Part shown: piece by piece, positions 19,991 to 31,216 of the stretch
Layout of the letters: the number at the start of each line of letters is the position of its first letter
How positions within the stretch are numbered: the first letter of the stretch is position 1
Assembly (NCBI GenBank): GCA_963989245.1
Contig: OZ022340.1
Location: 41,581,076-41,645,075 of the forward strand
DNA length: 64,000 nucleotides
Source of the DNA: Nansenia antarctica
Lineage: Eukaryota > Chordata > Actinopteri > Argentiniformes > Microstomatidae
Direction: 5' to 3'
Position numbers and translations under genes: made by a program
The notes under the pieces: model-generated
The model's input: only the letters and a program-made list of their open reading frames with translations
Told to the model about the DNA's origin: nothing
The model's database searches: none

Positions 19991-20621
19991 TGTGACGGGG
20001 TGTATCTTTTCATGTATCACTCTCAGCTGGATGGCTCACGTTCATTTATTGATGACTGCTGTGTAGTTGATTCACTTAGACAAATGTACAAATTGTAAGT
20101 CGCTTTGGAGAAAAGTGTCTAAATGACTTCAAGGAAAAGTGTCTGCTAAATGACTTCCATGTCGGCGGTTCAACGTCGTCGTCGTCGTCGTCGTCGTCGT
20201 GCTGCTTCCTGTCGTCCAGTCACCGAGACGTCGTCACTTCAGGGCTATTTAGCTTGTCCTAGCTAGCGTCTGGTTGCAAACTTCGTATTGTCAAAGGCGA
20301 ACGCTGCACCTCCAAACATCGTCCTAACAATGGCTACCAGGTTCATACCGCTGTCACAATGTCTCATTTTATATGTGGTGTTGTTGTAGTGACGACAAAC
20401 AATGTATAAGTAAAACGTTTACTCGACGCTCTTGTAGCACAATGCAATCACCAGTGTAAACACGCAATCTGGTTCACGGACCCAGCATCCGGGGTCACGG
20501 ACACAACATCCGGGTCACGGACACACCCCGGATATACCACGTCATTAAACATATACATAAACATTACATTAAACATACCTATTTTAGCTATAATTGAACT
20601 TGACCTTTCTACTCCGTTACA
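19991..20621 (-). repeat. gypsy-1 3' LTR (631 bp)
   Basis: Carries nine CGT units (the other LTR has six). A motif near 20100-20158 (AAGTCGCTTTGGAGAAAAGT, then GTCTGCTAAATGACTT) resembles the conserved 3' tail of fish SINE/L2 repeats. The element reads right to left, so this is its 3' copy. Confidence 0.95.
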
Positions 20622-20640
20622 TACACCCCCCTTAAATTAT
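20622..20640 (-). other. gypsy-1 polypurine tract
   Basis: The minus strand reads TTTAAGGGGGGTGTA directly before the 3' LTR, suitable as the plus-strand primer. Confidence 0.7.
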
Positions 20641-20964
20641 ACTAAAATGGGGCAACAGCATGAAAACCGGAGGACAGTAAAAAAAAAACAGGAGCGAAAA
20701 AACAAACAATTGACAAACAAAATAAAACAATGTGGATCTCGAGCACTGATGTACCAAAACTCAACATTATAAATTCTTCCATAAGAAGTGTGTAAGGACA
20801 GATTGGTACCAAAACCCGTACTTATCACAGAGGAGAAAGAGATGCCATCTACATCCCACAGTTGTACATAACTTTGCCCTTACAAGAGGATCTCATGACT
20901 CTAGGTCACGACTCAGACCGGAAGCAAAATAAATAAAGAAAAAAAAACTGGATGCACTACGCCC

Positions 20965-23900
20965 CTACATAGACGCCGCAATGAAACTAAATGCAGAACT
21001 TATGAAAGGCTCAGTACTCCCTTTAAGCATCTGCCCTGACATCTCACAAATAAGCCTATTTGGGTTCCTAACACTCCTCCCACATCTCGTGACAACTGAT
21101 GGAACTTGAGCACTCTGTGAACGTGTGCAAACTACCTGCTCCGGCTCAACCTCAACTAGAATTGGAAGGTCACCATGGGCATCACATCTAGCTTCAGGTG
21201 AGTGTACTGTGTCACATACTGTGTCAGGGGGATAATCAGTGTGGCAGTCAGGTACAGAGTCATCAGGAACACTATCCAGCAACTCATCTGGTCGGTCTTC
21301 CTTCGAGGCACTCGGCACGGGCATAGTCCCTCCGTTGACTTCTTCCTCATGGATGCTCTCTGCCCCCGCGTGCTCAGGCGACTCCAAGACCCAGTCCCTG
21401 GTGCGCAACCGAGAGGCCTCTTCAACATCAGAGGTGACAGAGCCCTGAACACTGGCACAGGAAGCTATAGACTGCGACTCCTCTAGGGATGCCGGGTTCC
21501 CATCTTGTTCCGGAACTGTCAAGAAGTCAACCGGAAGCAGCATGTTCCTGTGTACAACCTTCTCTCTATTCGTGACAACATCTCTGATCCTGTACACGTT
21601 GATGTCCGATCTCACAGACACCACATCGAAAGGAGTTGATTCCCACCGGTCTGCGATCTTCCTCTTCCCTCTCTCACCTCGATTGGCAAGTAGCACTTTG
21701 TCACCAACACCCAACGGCAGTCCTCTGACCTTCCGGTTGTACAGTTTGGCGTGACGATCTTGTTCCCTGATGGCATTCCTTTGAGCGATCTGTGCTGCTT
21801 CAGAAAGATCTCTCCTCAGATGTTGCACAAACTCATGACGACTGACAACGGCATCATCCTCCAGCACATGATGAAACATGACATCCACGGGCAGCCGTGG
21901 GACCCGTCCGAACATCAGGTAGAATGGCGCGAAGCCCGTGGTCTCATGCACAGTGGAGTTGTAGCAGAAGGTCAGTGTCTGGAGCATCTGTGGCCACCTG
22001 GACTTGCTCAGTGGAGGGAGGGCCCTTATCATGCCCCCGAGGGTCCTGTTGAACCTCTCTGTGACGCCGTTGCCCATGGGGTGGTATGGAGTCGTATGGG
22101 ACTTATGCACACCTGCCATCTCTAGTAGATCTTTTAGAAGCCGACTCTCAAAGTTAGCTCCCTGATCTGAATGGATTCTTTTGGGGAACCCATATATGCA
22201 AAAAAACTTGTCCCATAGACAGCGGGCAACTTGTTTCGCAGTCTGGTTCCGACAGGGGAAGGCAAGAGCTACTTTAGAAAAATGGTCCGTAACAACGAGA
22301 ACATCAATGGTCTTCTTGTCGCTCTGCTCTGCGGTCCAAAAATCGATGCACACTAAGTCCATAGGAGCTGAAGTGCGGATGCTCTCAAGAGGTGCTCGGG
22401 CGTGTGGTTCAGGAGTCTTCCCCAAAATACATCTCTGACAGTGCTTCACGTGATTCTCAACATCCCTCTGCATGCCTGTCCAGAAGAATCGTTCACTGGC
22501 CAGAGAGGATGATCTTGAGCGACCCTGGTGGCCAGCAGCATCGTGGACTCCATGCAAGACTTGTCGCTTCAGAGCTTCTGGAGTGACGAACTGAAAGATC
22601 CTCTTGTCCCTGATGCGGTCTCTCTTCACACGGTAGAGGAGTCCACTACGCACTCTCAACTTCTTCCAGTGTTTCAACAGCCTGAGCACACAGCTAGACT
22701 CAGCTGTTCTCTCGTGTGCATTTGGTTTCCTATGTCGCTGCATATAAAAGAGAACCCTGCTCACTACAGCATCTTGTTGCTGGAGATTGTGTAATTGACT
22801 CTGTGGGATGGCGATGGAAGGGTCTTCCTCGGGCAATTGCAGATACTCCGGATTAATGTAGGGCAGCTGAGAAACACCCCCAGTACGATGGACGTCCATG
22901 ACAGCAGACACCTCCTCAGCACTAATGGCACCTCCAGAAGACTCAGGACTCAGGACCTCATCTGTGTCGACATCAGTGTGCTGAACACCTTGACAGTTGG
23001 TAGTCAGCCGGAAAGCGTCCTGCACCGTACCAGCCACTACTCCATTCACCTGATCCAGCAAGGACAGGTAAGGCTCCCTCACCAGGCGATGGCTCACACA
23101 GGACTTAACAAATGGCTCACGGCTCAGCGCATCAGCGACTATGTTCCTAGGCCCTGGGATATAATTCAGATCGAAATCATATGCAGCAAGTTTGGCCACC
23201 CACCTCTGTTCGCATGCATCTAACTTGGGCTTAGTTAGGATGTAGGTCAAGGGGTTGTTATCCGACCACGCTGTGAAATGCACTCCCTTCAGCCAGTGGG
23301 AAAACTTCTCGCATACAGCCCACTTCAATGCCAGGAACTCAAGTCGGTGAGCTGGATAGTTCAACTGAGCATGTGACAGCGTCCTACTAGCGAAGGCAAC
23401 TGGTCTTGCAACTTTATCACCAGGCTGGAGCTGAGAGATGACGGCGCCAATCCCATCGAATGAAGCATCCACTGCTAGGATAAATGGCTTTGCGAAATCA
23501 GGATGGGCCAGGGTTACCGAATGCAGGAGATCGCGCTTCAATGTCTCGAAAGCATCCCTACACTCGGGCGTCCAGTCAGCTGGTTTGAGCTTTACAAGAT
23601 TGTGACATTTCTTCACTGGTTTTCTCCCTCTGCGTGCCTTTTCTCCAGCGTTCTGTCCAGAGAGAAGCTTGAATAGGGGTCTGGCCTTAGAGGAACAATC
23701 TTCAATGAAGTGCTGATAGTAAAGCATCATGCCCAAGAAGGACCTTATCTTCTTCTGTGAAGGAGACACCCCATCACTGTCCATCAGATCGGATACCTGT
23801 ACTTGGCTAATGGCTTCAACCTTCCCAGGGTCCGTCTGCACTCCTGACTCATTGATGATATGGCCGAGAAACCGTACTGATTTCCGCAGAAGATAGCACT

Positions 23901-25622
23901 TCTTTGGAGCCAATTTGAGATTGTTGTACTTCAAACGAGAGAAAACCATCTCTAGACGCTCGAGTGCCAACTGTTCTGTAGGAGCGAAGACCATAACATC
24001 GTCTAGGTAGCACAATAGACTGGTGAAATTCTGATCCCCAAAGATCGAGAGCATCATCCGCATGAATGTAGCCGGGCTGTTGGACAACCCTTGAGGCATC
24101 CGGTTATATTCATGCAGGCCAAAGGGAGAGGAGAACGCAGTGTATTTCTTGTGGTCCTCATGTAAAGGCACGTTGTAGAAACCAGAGGTAAGGTCCATTG
24201 TGGAGAAGTAGGCATTACCACCTAGTGCAGCCAGCGCGTCAGCCTGATGAGGCAGCGGATGTGCGTCTTTCGTTGTCCTCGCATTAAGCCATCTGAAGTC
24301 CGTACAGATGCGCAATCCTCCATCCTTCTTCCACACAAGAACCAAGGGCGAGGCATATTCGCTGTTGGACTTACGAATTATGCCCTTCTCCTCCATGTTG
24401 TTGATGGCAGACCTCAGCTTCTCGTAGTGGTTCGGTGGCACTCTGCGGTAGGGCAGGCGAAATGGCCTCTCGTCCACCAGATGTATCTTGTGCACGAAGT
24501 CAGACGCCTCACCACAGTCCAACTTGTGGCGTGAAAAGATTGACTCGTATTTCACAACAAGCTGACAAAGCTTCTCTCTCCACAGGTCAGAGACTTCACA
24601 CGCGTCCAAGTCTAGGTCGCGTAGACCAAGTTCCTCCAGTGCCTTTCTGATGTCTTCTTTGGGCCTTGCTACAGACTCACCAGTCACGGATTGTGGGGAA
24701 GACTGAATGTGGTCGGGCGGGGACAGATCTTCAGCGGCAATGCAGGGGAACACGTCCGCCAATTTGGTGTTTCGCTTCAGCACTACCGGCTCACCGGTGG
24801 GATTCACAACCTTCATAGGCAGCCATCGGTCGCCCCACATCGGCGTAACAACTCTGCCAACCAGAACTTTATTCGGTCTGCATCTGGACTGAGTTGGTTC
24901 CACAACCACCGTACTGCCCTCTGATATAGGTGCCGACACAGGGAGTCTGCCCCATACAAGATGCTCACTATTTGGCTGTAGCACCACACACTGTTGTAGC
25001 TTCAGTGTGCCAACCTTCTCAGGCACTGTCTCACCCCTCCATCTCTCTGTATTGGAAAGGAGAGAGAAGAAGTGATGACAGTCCCCATCACTGCCACCAC
25101 CATGTTCAGATATCAGCCGCCAATAGCTGTCAGTCTTCCTCATCAACTCTAGGATTTTCTTGATGGCATTACTGCCTAGTATCATGTCATCGGTCTGTCC
25201 AGGCACCACAAGCATTGGGATGACCATCTTGCAGTCATACACCACCACATCGACATTGTATATTGCCTTAGGTACAACTCGGTGACCACCACATCCTATG
25301 ATAATGACATCATCAGCGGGGCATCCTCTCAGATCAGGGTTACGCTGCAAGAGACGCGCCTCCGCAGCCTCGCTAAGCGTGCATGCCATAGAACCACTGT
25401 CTATCATCGCTCTAAGAGAGACATCTGCAGCGGAGACAGTGGTGTAGAATAAACTATCAGACCTTTGGACTCGGTGTAGACCTTGAAATACTACTGTCTT
25501 GTTCGAAGGCGCTCTGGAGATGAATGACTTGTATGTTGACTCACAATCAGCCATTTCATCATTGGGAGAGATATCAACAGGATCTGCACAGTCCTCCCTT
25601 GAATGCAGATCTATAAGTTTCC
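20965..25622 (-). CDS. pol: gypsy-1 Pol (protease, RT, RNase H, integrase)
   Basis: The frame is open for about 1570 codons and lies -1 to gag, so it is expected as a Gag-Pol fusion. Protease has a DSGS active-site motif (about residue 97 of the open frame). RT follows with CTDFRWLN and YLDD (about residue 560). RNase H begins ILAVDASFDGIGAV. Integrase has an H-H-C-C zinc module (HDAAGH..HCQRC, about 1045-1080) and a D-D-E core (CIDFW, SDQGANFE, ERFNR). A long acidic tail follows. No interruption was seen; all catalytic motifs are present, so the element looks coding-competent. Confidence 0.94.
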
Positions 25623-25623
25623 C
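25564..25623 (-). promoter_or_regulatory. gypsy-1 -1 ribosomal frameshift signal
   Basis: The heptamer G GGA AAC (minus strand, 25623-25617) is in the X XXY YYZ register of gag. A 5-nt spacer follows, then a perfect 8-bp stem (GATCTGCA at 25611-25604 with TGCAGATC at 25588-25581) closing a 15-nt loop. GGGAG in the loop (25598-25594) can pair with CTCCC at 25568-25564, giving an H-type pseudoknot. The pol frame is open through the site. Confidence 0.85.
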
Positions 25624-27026
25624 TGCTGCGCCGACTGGGCACGCCCCTGCATCGGACACTTGGATCTGGGGTGTCCAGGCGAATGGCACTGGAAGCAGAG
25701 CCTCTGGTCACGGCAGTGAGTCCAAGCAGAGTGTCTAGCGTCGCCACACACAGCACACGGCAGGTTATTCAGACCCTCAATCCTGGGGGGGCTGGGTCTA
25801 TACTGCTTGTTTGACATGTCCTTAGCAGGAGCAGACTTCTCCACTAGGACTTTCTCTAGCATTGAGATGATACGTTCAAAGGCCTCTGCCCCCTTGTCTG
25901 GGCGAGTATCCTGCTTTTCAGGTGAACACATATCAGTGCCTGACATCTCAACTCTGTTCACTAGCACACCCTCACTGGGCCTTTTACTCACGGCTGCGGC
26001 AACACCGTTCGAGCACACCTGAGTGTGGAACTCGTCAAGTACATCTTGGACCTCTACAGCAGTCCACTTATCGATCGTCTTTGATCTGAAAGTCATGGCA
26101 AGCTCTTTGGATGGACAGTTCCTGATGAACATACGTGTCACCTCCAGGAGAGGGCACTCAAGTGTTTTACCTTGTTCTTTGAGGCGATCAGTGGCAACAT
26201 CTGCAGCTTGATTGAGGCGTAGCCAGTAGTCATACGCTTCCTCACCACTCTTCGGCAGCGTGGTGTAGAAGTCGGCTAGGGGGATAGGTGAACAGGGAAC
26301 AGCAGCAAAATGCTTACGTAGAAGACCATAGATGGCCTCTGGGTTTTCAGCGACATTAATGCCACTGCTCCTCGTCCCATACTTCACTACATCCTTAGCC
26401 CTGCCCCTGAGATGGGTGAATATTTCTTCCGCCTGCTGATCTGCTCTGATGTTCGCCTTTTTCACATAACTCCTCATTATGTCTTCCCACTCACGCACAT
26501 TCACTGCGTCCTTATCATCCCCTCTGAACGTTGGAGGCTCCTTCACCCTCCTGTGAGGTACCAACTGGACTTGGGACAGGTCTAGACTCTGGGTGGATGT
26601 ATCAGTGGGCGTGGTCTGTGCATGCGCAGTGCTAAGAGGAGTAGCATTGAGGTAGCTAAGAGGGGGTAGCGTTGAGTCAAGGCGTGCAAGTATGCTATCT
26701 GCCAGCTGTAGACCAACATCTCTAATTATGTCACTCATCTGGCTCACTACATCAGGTAACTGGAAAGCAGAGATTGGGGATGGGGCATCACTGACCCGTG
26801 TGCTCGGTGCATGATCAATGTCGTGGCTCTGAGAAGGAACTGTGTCCCCACTAACTGAAAGGGCCCCAGCAGCATCCTGACTACCCACAACATGAACATC
26901 ACCCCCCTGAACAGGACTATCATAACTCAACACTGGAATCCCCCTACCTCCACTGAGGAGGATCGCTCTACCCCTCCCAATGCTACTGCTTAGTGGCGTA
27001 CTGAAACATCCTGGTCTGTGGCTCAT
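25611..27026 (-). CDS. gag: gypsy-1 Gag
   Basis: An open frame of 471 codons from an ATG at 27026. It should encode the structural protein that packages the element's RNA. A retrotransposon-gag region is in the middle (FRGDDKDAVNVREWEDIM near residue 165). The C-terminus holds a double zinc-knuckle-like cluster (CAVCGDARHSAWTHC then CFQCHSPGHPRSKC), a nucleocapsid CCHC signature. The stop at 25611-25613 lies 3 nt after a slippery heptamer that allows continuation into Pol. No internal stop was seen, so it may be functional. Confidence 0.92.
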   Translation of the reverse strand: MSHRPGCFSTPLSSSIGRGRAILLSGGRGIPVLSYDSPVQGGDVHVVGSQDAAGALSVSGDTVPSQSHDIDHAPSTRVSDAPSPISAFQLPDVVSQMSDIIRDVGLQLADSILARLDSTLPPLSYLNATPLSTAHAQTTPTDTSTQSLDLSQVQLVPHRRVKEPPTFRGDDKDAVNVREWEDIMRSYVKKANIRADQQAEEIFTHLRGRAKDVVKYGTRSSGINVAENPEAIYGLLRKHFAAVPCSPIPLADFYTTLPKSGEEAYDYWLRLNQAADVATDRLKEQGKTLECPLLEVTRMFIRNCPSKELAMTFRSKTIDKWTAVEVQDVLDEFHTQVCSNGVAAAVSKRPSEGVLVNRVEMSGTDMCSPEKQDTRPDKGAEAFERIISMLEKVLVEKSAPAKDMSNKQYRPSPPRIEGLNNLPCAVCGDARHSAWTHCRDQRLCFQCHSPGHPRSKCPMQGRAQSAQQGNL

Positions 27027-27283
27027 GTTGAATTACAATTCAAGAAAACAGTACTATACAGACTAATCAGATAAAAGACCAGTAAAGAAAAATGTCACCA
27101 AAACAGCAATAAAACTAAAATAAATCACAGATCACATTCATTAATTCAACAATCCATTTGTGCGTAACATCACCGAATGAACTGAGTGAAACCATACGCC
27201 GCCCACCAGACAGCACGCAGGAGCGGTCCAGCAGAGTGATCCAGTAGAGTGGTCCCGGTCAAGGTGAAGAGTTGACTTCAGGT

Positions 27284-27301
27284 CCACAGGTCACGGCACC
27301 A
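27284..27301 (-). other. gypsy-1 primer-binding site
   Basis: Directly inside the 5' LTR the minus strand reads TGGTGCCGTGACCTGTGG. TGG at the LTR border is the expected complement of a tRNA CCA end. The priming tRNA was not identified. Confidence 0.7.
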
Positions 27302-27302
27302 A

Positions 27303-27924
27303 TGTGACGGGGTGTATCTTTTCATGTATCACTCTCAGCTGGATGGCTCACGTTCATTTATTGATGACTGCTGTGTAGTTGATTCACTTAGACAAATGTA
27401 CAAATTGTAAGTCGCTTTGGAGAAAAGTGTCTAAATGACTTCAAGGAAAAGTGTCTGCTAAATGACTTCCATGTCGGCGGTTCAACGTCGTCGTCGTCGT
27501 CGTGCTGCTTCCTGTCGTCCAGTCACTGAGACGTCGTCACGTCAGGGCTATTTAGCTTGTCCTAGCTAGCGTCTGGTTGCAAACTTCGTATTGTCAAAGG
27601 CGAACGCTGCACCTCCAAACATCGTCCTAACAATGGCTACCAGGTTCATACCGCTGTCACAATGTCTCATTTTATATGTGGTGTTGTTGTAGTGACGACA
27701 AACAATGTATAAGTAAAACGTTTACTCGACGCTCTTGTAGCACAATGCAATCACCAGTGTAAACACGCAATCTGGTTCACGGACCCAGCATCCGGGGTCA
27801 CGGACACAACATCCGGGTCACGGACACACCCCGGATATACCACGTCATTAAACATATACATAAACATTACATTAAACATACCTATTTTAGCTATAATTGA
27901 ACTTGACCTTTCTACTCCGTTACA
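27303..27924 (-). repeat. gypsy-1 5' LTR (622 bp)
   Basis: Same sequence as the 3' LTR except for three fewer CGT units and two apparent substitutions (CACTGAG versus CACCGAG, CACGTCAGG versus CACTTCAGG). Confidence 0.95.
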
Positions 27925-28327
27925 CATAGAGAAGCAAAGAGGCGGGTTTGTTATTATCAAACTAGTAACTAAATTAGTAACGTTATGCTAGTTATTAATT
28001 AACATTAATTTCGCAATGAAGACCGAACTGCAGCGTTTTAGCCAACACCTAGCTTGCTAGACAGGTGTTGTTTTTTTTCTCCAGCTGATGTTATGTTAGA
28101 CTCTAGAATCATGGGCATCATTTATTTTGTAAATAGTTTTTGTCAAAAGTAGCTTATTATTGCATATTAATGCTTGTGCCTTACTCAATATCATTTTTGT
28201 TATATTTTTTAATTCTCACTGATTATTTTGGTGAAAGTTGTCAATTATTATGACAGAAATTGTCGGACCCCCTGCAGTACCTCTGCGGACCCCCTAGGGG
28301 TCGCGGACCCCCGGTTGAAGACCACTG

Positions 28328-28648
28328 CTCTAGTGAATCAGAAACAGTTCACTAGTGAGTCCGAAACAGTTCTCTAGTGAATCAGAAACAGTTCACTAGT
28401 GAGTCCGAAACAGTTCTCTAGTGAATCAGAAACAGTTCACTAGTGAGTCCGAAACAGTTCTCTAGTGAATCAGAAACAGAAACAGTTCACTAGTGAATCA
28501 GAAACAGTTCACTAGGAGTCAGAACCCGTTCGCTAGTGAGTCCGAAACAGTTCTCTAGTGTATCAGAAACAGTTCGCTAGTGAGTCAGAAACCGCTCGCT
28601 AGTGAATCAGAAACAGTTCTCTAGTGAATCAGAAACAGTTCTCTAGTG
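28328..28648. repeat. CTAGTGAATCAGAAACAGTT minisatellite, right part
   Basis: About 13 units with TAGTGAGTCCGAAACAGTT alternating. It continues the array at 18930-19077 and is broken again at 28649 by another insertion. Confidence 0.9.
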
Positions 28649-29324
28649 CAGCGTTTCTCAACCGGGGTGCCGCGGCACACTGGGGCGCCGCCTGGCGTCT
28701 TCAGGGGTGCCGTCAAATAATTCTATATTCTGACGTTCATATGAATAAATGAATAAATCTATAAATAAATAAATGCAATACATCATCAAAATCTGTCTCG
28801 CGCGCCCCTTTCCCATGTCACAATGTCAATACCGGATATCCTATGTTCCCCGCTCCCGAAAAAGGGTCCGATCGGGCAGGGCAGTCTCGCTCGCCGGCAG
28901 CGTGTGGAGGTGGTTGTTCTATATGGATGATCGGTGACATTATTCTCTCGTCCGACTTCGGAAGCTAAGCAGGGTTGGAAAGTTCGGGAAATAACGCACA
29001 GTTTCGTTTTCATGCAATGAATTTCATACATCCAGACAAGGATGCGCGCAGCGGAAGAGAGAGAGACGCATTTTCTGGCTTAATAACTCTGCATCCCCGG
29101 TGTTTACGTTGAATGGACTGGATAGGTGTTTCCAATCAAATGTGGGAATATGAAAATGAATGTGTTCCATAAATTCCCGCGTTTGTTCGGTCACTGTGTC
29201 ATGTTTATACAGCACGGTTACGTGCCTGATGCCTTTGATGCACACTTGCCTTTTTCACTCCCTCCTCTCTCTCGCAATAATAATAATAATAATAATACAA
29301 CTTTTATTTGTATCAATAGCCGCT

Positions 29325-29413
<89 letters not shown>

Positions 29414-29529
29414 GGGCTGTCTGGGTGATGCAGTGTCGTTTTTGAATAGCTATATTTTAGACTGGGGTGCCTTGAGATTTTATCGACTTTTGAAGGGTGC
29501 CGTGACTGAAAAAAGGTTGAGAAACGCTA
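28649..29529. mobile_element. second hAT-like non-autonomous element in the minisatellite
   Basis: The left end CAGCGTTTCTCAACC and the reverse complement of the right end (TAGCGTTTCTCAACC) match at 14 of 15. The left flank is again CTCTAGTG; the right flank lacks it. No transposase is present. It contains a (GT)n tract of about 85 bp (29327-29410) and a 5S rRNA-like fragment. Confidence 0.8.
28947..28978 (+). other. 5S rRNA-like fragment
   Basis: CTCGTCCGACTTCGGAAGCT then AAGCAGGGTTGG resembles the internal promoter region of vertebrate 5S rRNA, with about four differences over 32 nt. It is too short for an rRNA gene; likely a 5S-derived SINE scrap or captured piece. Confidence 0.6.
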
Positions 29530-29575
29530 AACAGTTCGCTTGTGAGTCAGAAACAGTTCTCTAGTGAATCAGAAA

Positions 29576-29945
29576 ATAAAACACAAGAAACCCTCTGCCT
29601 AACACACAACAGGATTGTCAATCAAGAATTCAGATAGCTCAGCTGGAAGTCAGTTAGTTGGTTCCCAGACTACATATTATGACAGAACGACGGATTGCTC
29701 AGCTGGAAGTCAGTTAGTTGGTTCCCAGACTACAGACTATTATGACGGATGGAAGTTAGTCAGTTGGTTCCCAGACTACATATTATGACAGAACGACTTT
29801 GCCACTCCTGTTAGGTGCAATATGTTTACTTTCACAAACCCAGATGGTCTAACTATTATATACACATGATTAACTCTGACAGGCGGGTGGATGTGCTGTC
29901 ACACTGTCCACTTGTGTGTTGACTTCTGATGTAAAGCTGTGTGTG

Positions 29946-29976
<31 letters not shown>

Positions 29977-30889
29977 GTGTCTGTGTGTGTGTCTGTGGAC
30001 TTCTAAAACACTCACTCATTGGGCGTATTCATAACTTTACCACTGCTATATATTTATTACCACCTATTTAATTTCCGGAGAAAGAAAACATGAGAATGCT
30101 TCTTAACAAAAACTAAGAACAAACTACCAAGCATAACATATTTACCATTCTGCCATCATGTCCTGTTAACTTTGACTACCAAGTATGTGTCTGTTAACTC
30201 TCGAGGGATTCCTACCAGTCGATGTATCCGATGTATTGTGGTGGTGAGGTTATGTTATGTTAAGGGTTAAGTGGGATGCTCGGGACAGCCAGACTGACGT
30301 CACCCCATTGACCTTTTGACACGTTCTAATGCTTTGGTCCTCATGTCGGGATCCAATGCAATGATCAGACTTTTCTTTCGAAAAATGTAACCACATTTCT
30401 GAGTTGTTGGAAATCAATGACACACATCGCCAGTCAACTAACACAGCTTGTTTTGTGAGCCTCCTAACAATGTAAAGTAGTATTATAGACAGTTAACTAG
30501 GTAGCAGTGGAGGAATTACTCACCGATCAATCCATTGCGTTCCAGTATTTTGGCTTGACCGACAGGGTCGTGTGTTGTGATCCTCTCAACAACATTGAAA
30601 CGTAGTTCCGTGTTTCAAAAGAAAAGCCTGATACATTTTGATTGGTTGCCGACATGAGGAAGACTAGAACGTGACACGTTCAGATGGAAGGTGGTTAAGG
30701 TGAGGGCCGTCCTGAGCGTCCCACCTAGCATCTACCTTATGTGAAGAGCCCATGTGGTCACCAGCTGCAGTGTGAGGAGACCCTCCTTCAGGGTTCTTGT
30801 TAGGTCTAGATCCATTGCTGTGTGCCTGTTCTAAACCAAGGGGGGGGGGGGGGGGGCGGCTAAGGGGAGGCCACCTGGGGCGGGTTGCA
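29576..30889. other. no gene; short duplications
   Basis: AGCTGGAAGTCAGTTAGTTG followed by GTTCCCAGACTACA occurs three times at 29637-29790. GTCT repeats occur at 29945-29995 and a poly-G run at 30840-30856. Nothing coding was recognised. Confidence 0.5.
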
Positions 30890-31205
30890 TAAACATAGAT
30901 TCTGGTCTGGTCTAAGCCTTAGACTAGTCTTATATTCTCATAAACATAGATTAAGACTGGTCTAAGCCTTAGACTAGTCTTATATTCTCATAAACATAGA
31001 TTAAGACTGGTCTAAGCCTTAGACTAGTCTTATATTCTCATAGACATAGATTAAGACTGGTCTAAGCCTTAGACTAGTTTTATATTCTCATAAACATAGA
31101 TTAAGACTGGTCTAAGCCTTAGACTAGTTTTATATTCTCATAGACATAGATTAAGACTGGTCTAAGCCTTAGACTAGTCTTATATTCTCAGGTTAGACCA
31201 GTCTA
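30890..31205. repeat. 50-bp minisatellite, about 6 units
   Basis: The unit is AAACATAGATTAAGACTGGT CTAAGCCTTAGACTAGTCTT ATATTCTCAT. Each holds the palindromic core TAAGCCTTA. The array abuts a MITE sharing the TAAGACTG motif and probably grew from it. Confidence 0.9.
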
Positions 31206-31216
31206 ATTAAGACTGC

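Larger units (their letters stand above)
19991..27924 (-). mobile_element. gypsy-1: nearly intact Ty3/gypsy-type LTR retrotransposon
   Basis: A 7.9-kb element with LTRs of 631 and 622 bp that start TGTGAC and end GTTACA in plus orientation. It is flanked by the 4-bp duplication CATA (19987-19990, 27925-27928). It has a primer-binding site next to the right LTR, a purine tract next to the left LTR, and open gag and pol frames joined by a -1 frameshift. Domain order PR-RT-RNaseH-INT is the Ty3/gypsy order. By eye the LTRs differ only by a CGT repeat length and about two substitutions, so the insertion is recent. Confidence 0.95.
19078..28327 (-). mobile_element. hAT element (ZBED5/Charlie-like), interrupted by gypsy-1
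   Basis: The left end CAGGGGTCTTCAACC and the reverse complement of the right end (CAGTGGTCTTCAACC) match at 14 of 15 positions. Both ends are flanked by the 8-bp duplication CTCTAGTG (19070-19077 and 28328-28335), which has the central TA favoured by Buster-type hATs. Its own sequence is 19078-19990 and 27929-28327; the rest is the inserted gypsy-1. It retains only the 3' part of a transposase gene, so it was already an internally deleted copy. Confidence 0.9.

Noticed and set aside
28947..28978. 5S rRNA gene
   Set aside because: Only about 32 nt match with several differences; no complete gene or terminator.
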